A stretch of DNA of 64,000 nucleotides from PALSA-1004 sp046596405. Its GTDB lineage: Bacteria > Pseudomonadota > Gammaproteobacteria > Burkholderiales > SG8-41. Within the stretch, counting starts at the first letter, position 1, and the number at the start of each line of letters is the position of its first letter. A program made the position numbers and the translations under genes. Shown in pieces: positions 63,176 to 64,000 of this stretch. Location of the stretch: contig JBKJMN010000021.1 in NCBI GenBank assembly GCA_046596405.1, positions 1 to 64,000 on the forward strand, given 5' to 3'. Below the pieces are notes generated by a model, which was not told the origin of the DNA, made no database searches, and was given only the letters and a program-made list of their open reading frames with translations.

Positions 63176-63201
63176 GGCGCCGCGGTACGTGCCGCGGCGC
63201 C
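63176..63201. terminator. GC-rich stem-loop after the histone-like gene
   Basis: GGCGCCGCGG-tacgtg-CCGCGGCGCC, a perfect 10-bp stem between converging genes. The T-run is lacking. Confidence 0.5.
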
Positions 63202-63220
63202 GTGTTGCCTGATCAACCGC

Positions 63221-63460
63221 TCAGCAGGCCGGCTGCGCTTCGAACGGCCCGGTCGGCGCGCTTTTATTGTTCACAGTCTCTTTCGACCGCACGCATTCCT
63301 CCACAAAACGCTTTTGTGCATCGCCCTGGAGGCTCATCACCGTTGCGAGCTGCAGGCAGCTTGCCGCGAACATGGCGCGCGCCGGCGTGGGTTGTTCAGC
63401 GGCCAGAGCGCCCGGCATGGCAAGCGCCAGACAGGTGGTCAATCCGCCTATTTTCACCAT
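63221..63460 (-). CDS. PsiF-repeat-like small secreted protein
   Basis: A 79-aa protein with a signal peptide (IGGLTTCLALAMPGALA). ASCLQLATVMSLQGDAQKRF and VEEC resemble the PsiF repeat (C...A....L.GD.R..F...C). The function of PsiF proteins is unknown. The 134 bp between it and the next, divergent gene hold both promoters, none clear. Confidence 0.65.
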   Translation of the reverse strand: MVKIGGLTTCLALAMPGALAAEQPTPARAMFAASCLQLATVMSLQGDAQKRFVEECVRSKETVNNKSAPTGPFEAQPAC

Positions 63461-63594
63461 GGGATCCCATGACTCGGTTGCAAAGCCGCAGTGGCTTGCG
63501 GATATACTAATTTTGAACGAATGCGCGTCGGGCTATCTGCCCGACCAGCGTATTCCAAACATGTTACGGATGCGAGCCGCCGCCAGGAGTTCCT

Positions 63595-64000
63595 ATGAAA
63601 CGCCGAATGTTAGAGGCCGTTGCGTTGGTGGTGTTGAGCATTTGGCATGGCGGCGCCGGAGCCGCTGTGCCGGGAGTCACTGTTCAGTTCTTAAAGGGCG
63701 ATTACGCTGACGTGAAAGAGCGCTTGGTCATGGCCATCGAGAACCGCGGGCTCGTGATCGACCACACGTCGCACGTCGGCACGATGCTCGAACGCACCGG
63801 CAAGGACATCGGCCGCGACCGGCAGGTCTATCTGAGGGCCGAGGTTGTCGAGTTCTGCAGCGCTGCCATCTCGCGCGAAACGATGGAAGCGGACCCGCGC
63901 AATCTCGTGTTCTGCCCGTATGCGATCGCGTTGTACACGCTGCCCTCCGAGCCGGACCGTGTTTACCTCATTTACCGCAAACCCCTCGCCACCGGCTCCC
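63595..64000 (+). CDS. DUF302-domain secreted protein, 3' partial
   Basis: The frame starts at ATG 63595 after AGGAGT and runs off the window end with 135 codons. A signal peptide (EAVALVVLSIWHGGAGA) is followed by a DUF302 pattern: DYADVKERLVMAIENRGLVI, VVEFCSAAISRETMEADPR, FCPYAIALYTLP. DUF302 proteins occur widely, including next to sulfur-oxidation genes, but their role is unknown. Confidence 0.85.
   Translation, partial: MKRRMLEAVALVVLSIWHGGAGAAVPGVTVQFLKGDYADVKERLVMAIENRGLVIDHTSHVGTMLERTGKDIGRDRQVYLRAEVVEFCSAAISRETMEADPRNLVFCPYAIALYTLPSEPDRVYLIYRKPLATGS

Overview
The window is a GC-rich chromosomal segment of a sulfur-oxidising betaproteobacterium. Three things point there: the gene order ilvB-ilvH-ilvC-(psd remnant)-pssA-leuA, the order pepA-holC-valS divergent from lptFG, and a compact sox cluster (soxY-soxZ-soxXA-soxB). 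No rRNA, phage, integrase, transposase or CRISPR array is visible. Coding density is high, and most short ORFs in other frames are antisense shadows of GC-rich genes.

Layout. 1-9.1 kb: an array of four paralogous TPR/GT9-like proteins (the first cut by the window edge) and two glycosyltransferase-A/FkbM-methyltransferase fusions. 9.1-10.4 kb: two tandem type IV pilin genes, the first behind a good sigma-54 promoter. 10.5-14.4 kb, minus strand: soxB, a fused soxX-soxA, soxZ and soxY; no soxCD is present. 14.6-20.5 kb: moaC, a BepA-like M48 protease, a decayed chromate-transporter remnant, a Ser/Thr kinase with a cNMP-binding-type domain, then tusA, a periplasmic thioredoxin and a divergent lipoate-ligase-like gene. 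20.5-31.9 kb: DUF4126, an MFS exporter, valS with an in-frame N-terminal extension, holC, pepA, lptF, lptG, RDD, DUF3106, DUF3619 and an ECF sigma factor. 32.2-38.5 kb: branched-chain amino acid and phospholipid genes, with an internally deleted psd and a leucine-rich leader peptide before leuA. 38.5-46.1 kb: cytidylate-kinase-like/BON protein, DUF2069, hugZ-like, wrbA, yihY-like, lytic transglycosylase, proS, a spermidine-synthase-like gene and rppH. 46.1-49.3 kb: rubrerythrin, a GlpC-like Fe-S protein, DUF3501 and a CNP1-like protein. 49.3-53.7 kb: proB, obgE, rpmA, rplU, ispB and tRNA-Pro(CGG). 53.9-57.8 kb: PP0621-like, pilS, pilR and ampD. 58-64 kb: nrdA, nrdB, DUF2442, a histone H1-like protein, a PsiF-like protein and the start of a DUF302 protein.

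How the parts connect. The window holds both the pilin genes with their sigma-54 promoter and a PilS/PilR pair able to drive it. The array just upstream of the pilins is a reasonable candidate for pilin or surface glycosylation. The Sox proteins, TusA and the periplasmic thioredoxin suggest thiosulfate oxidation with sulfur carrier and redox support. The nrdAB promoter carries two NrdR-like boxes 31 bp apart.

Most unusual items: the soxX-soxA fusion, the TPR-GT/FkbM array beside the pilins, the in-frame deleted psd, the valS N-terminal extension, a second NPECESC-type tail in frame after the nrdA stop, and a lipoate-ligase-like protein lacking the usual catalytic residues. All functional statements rest on motif reading by eye; no database search was run.
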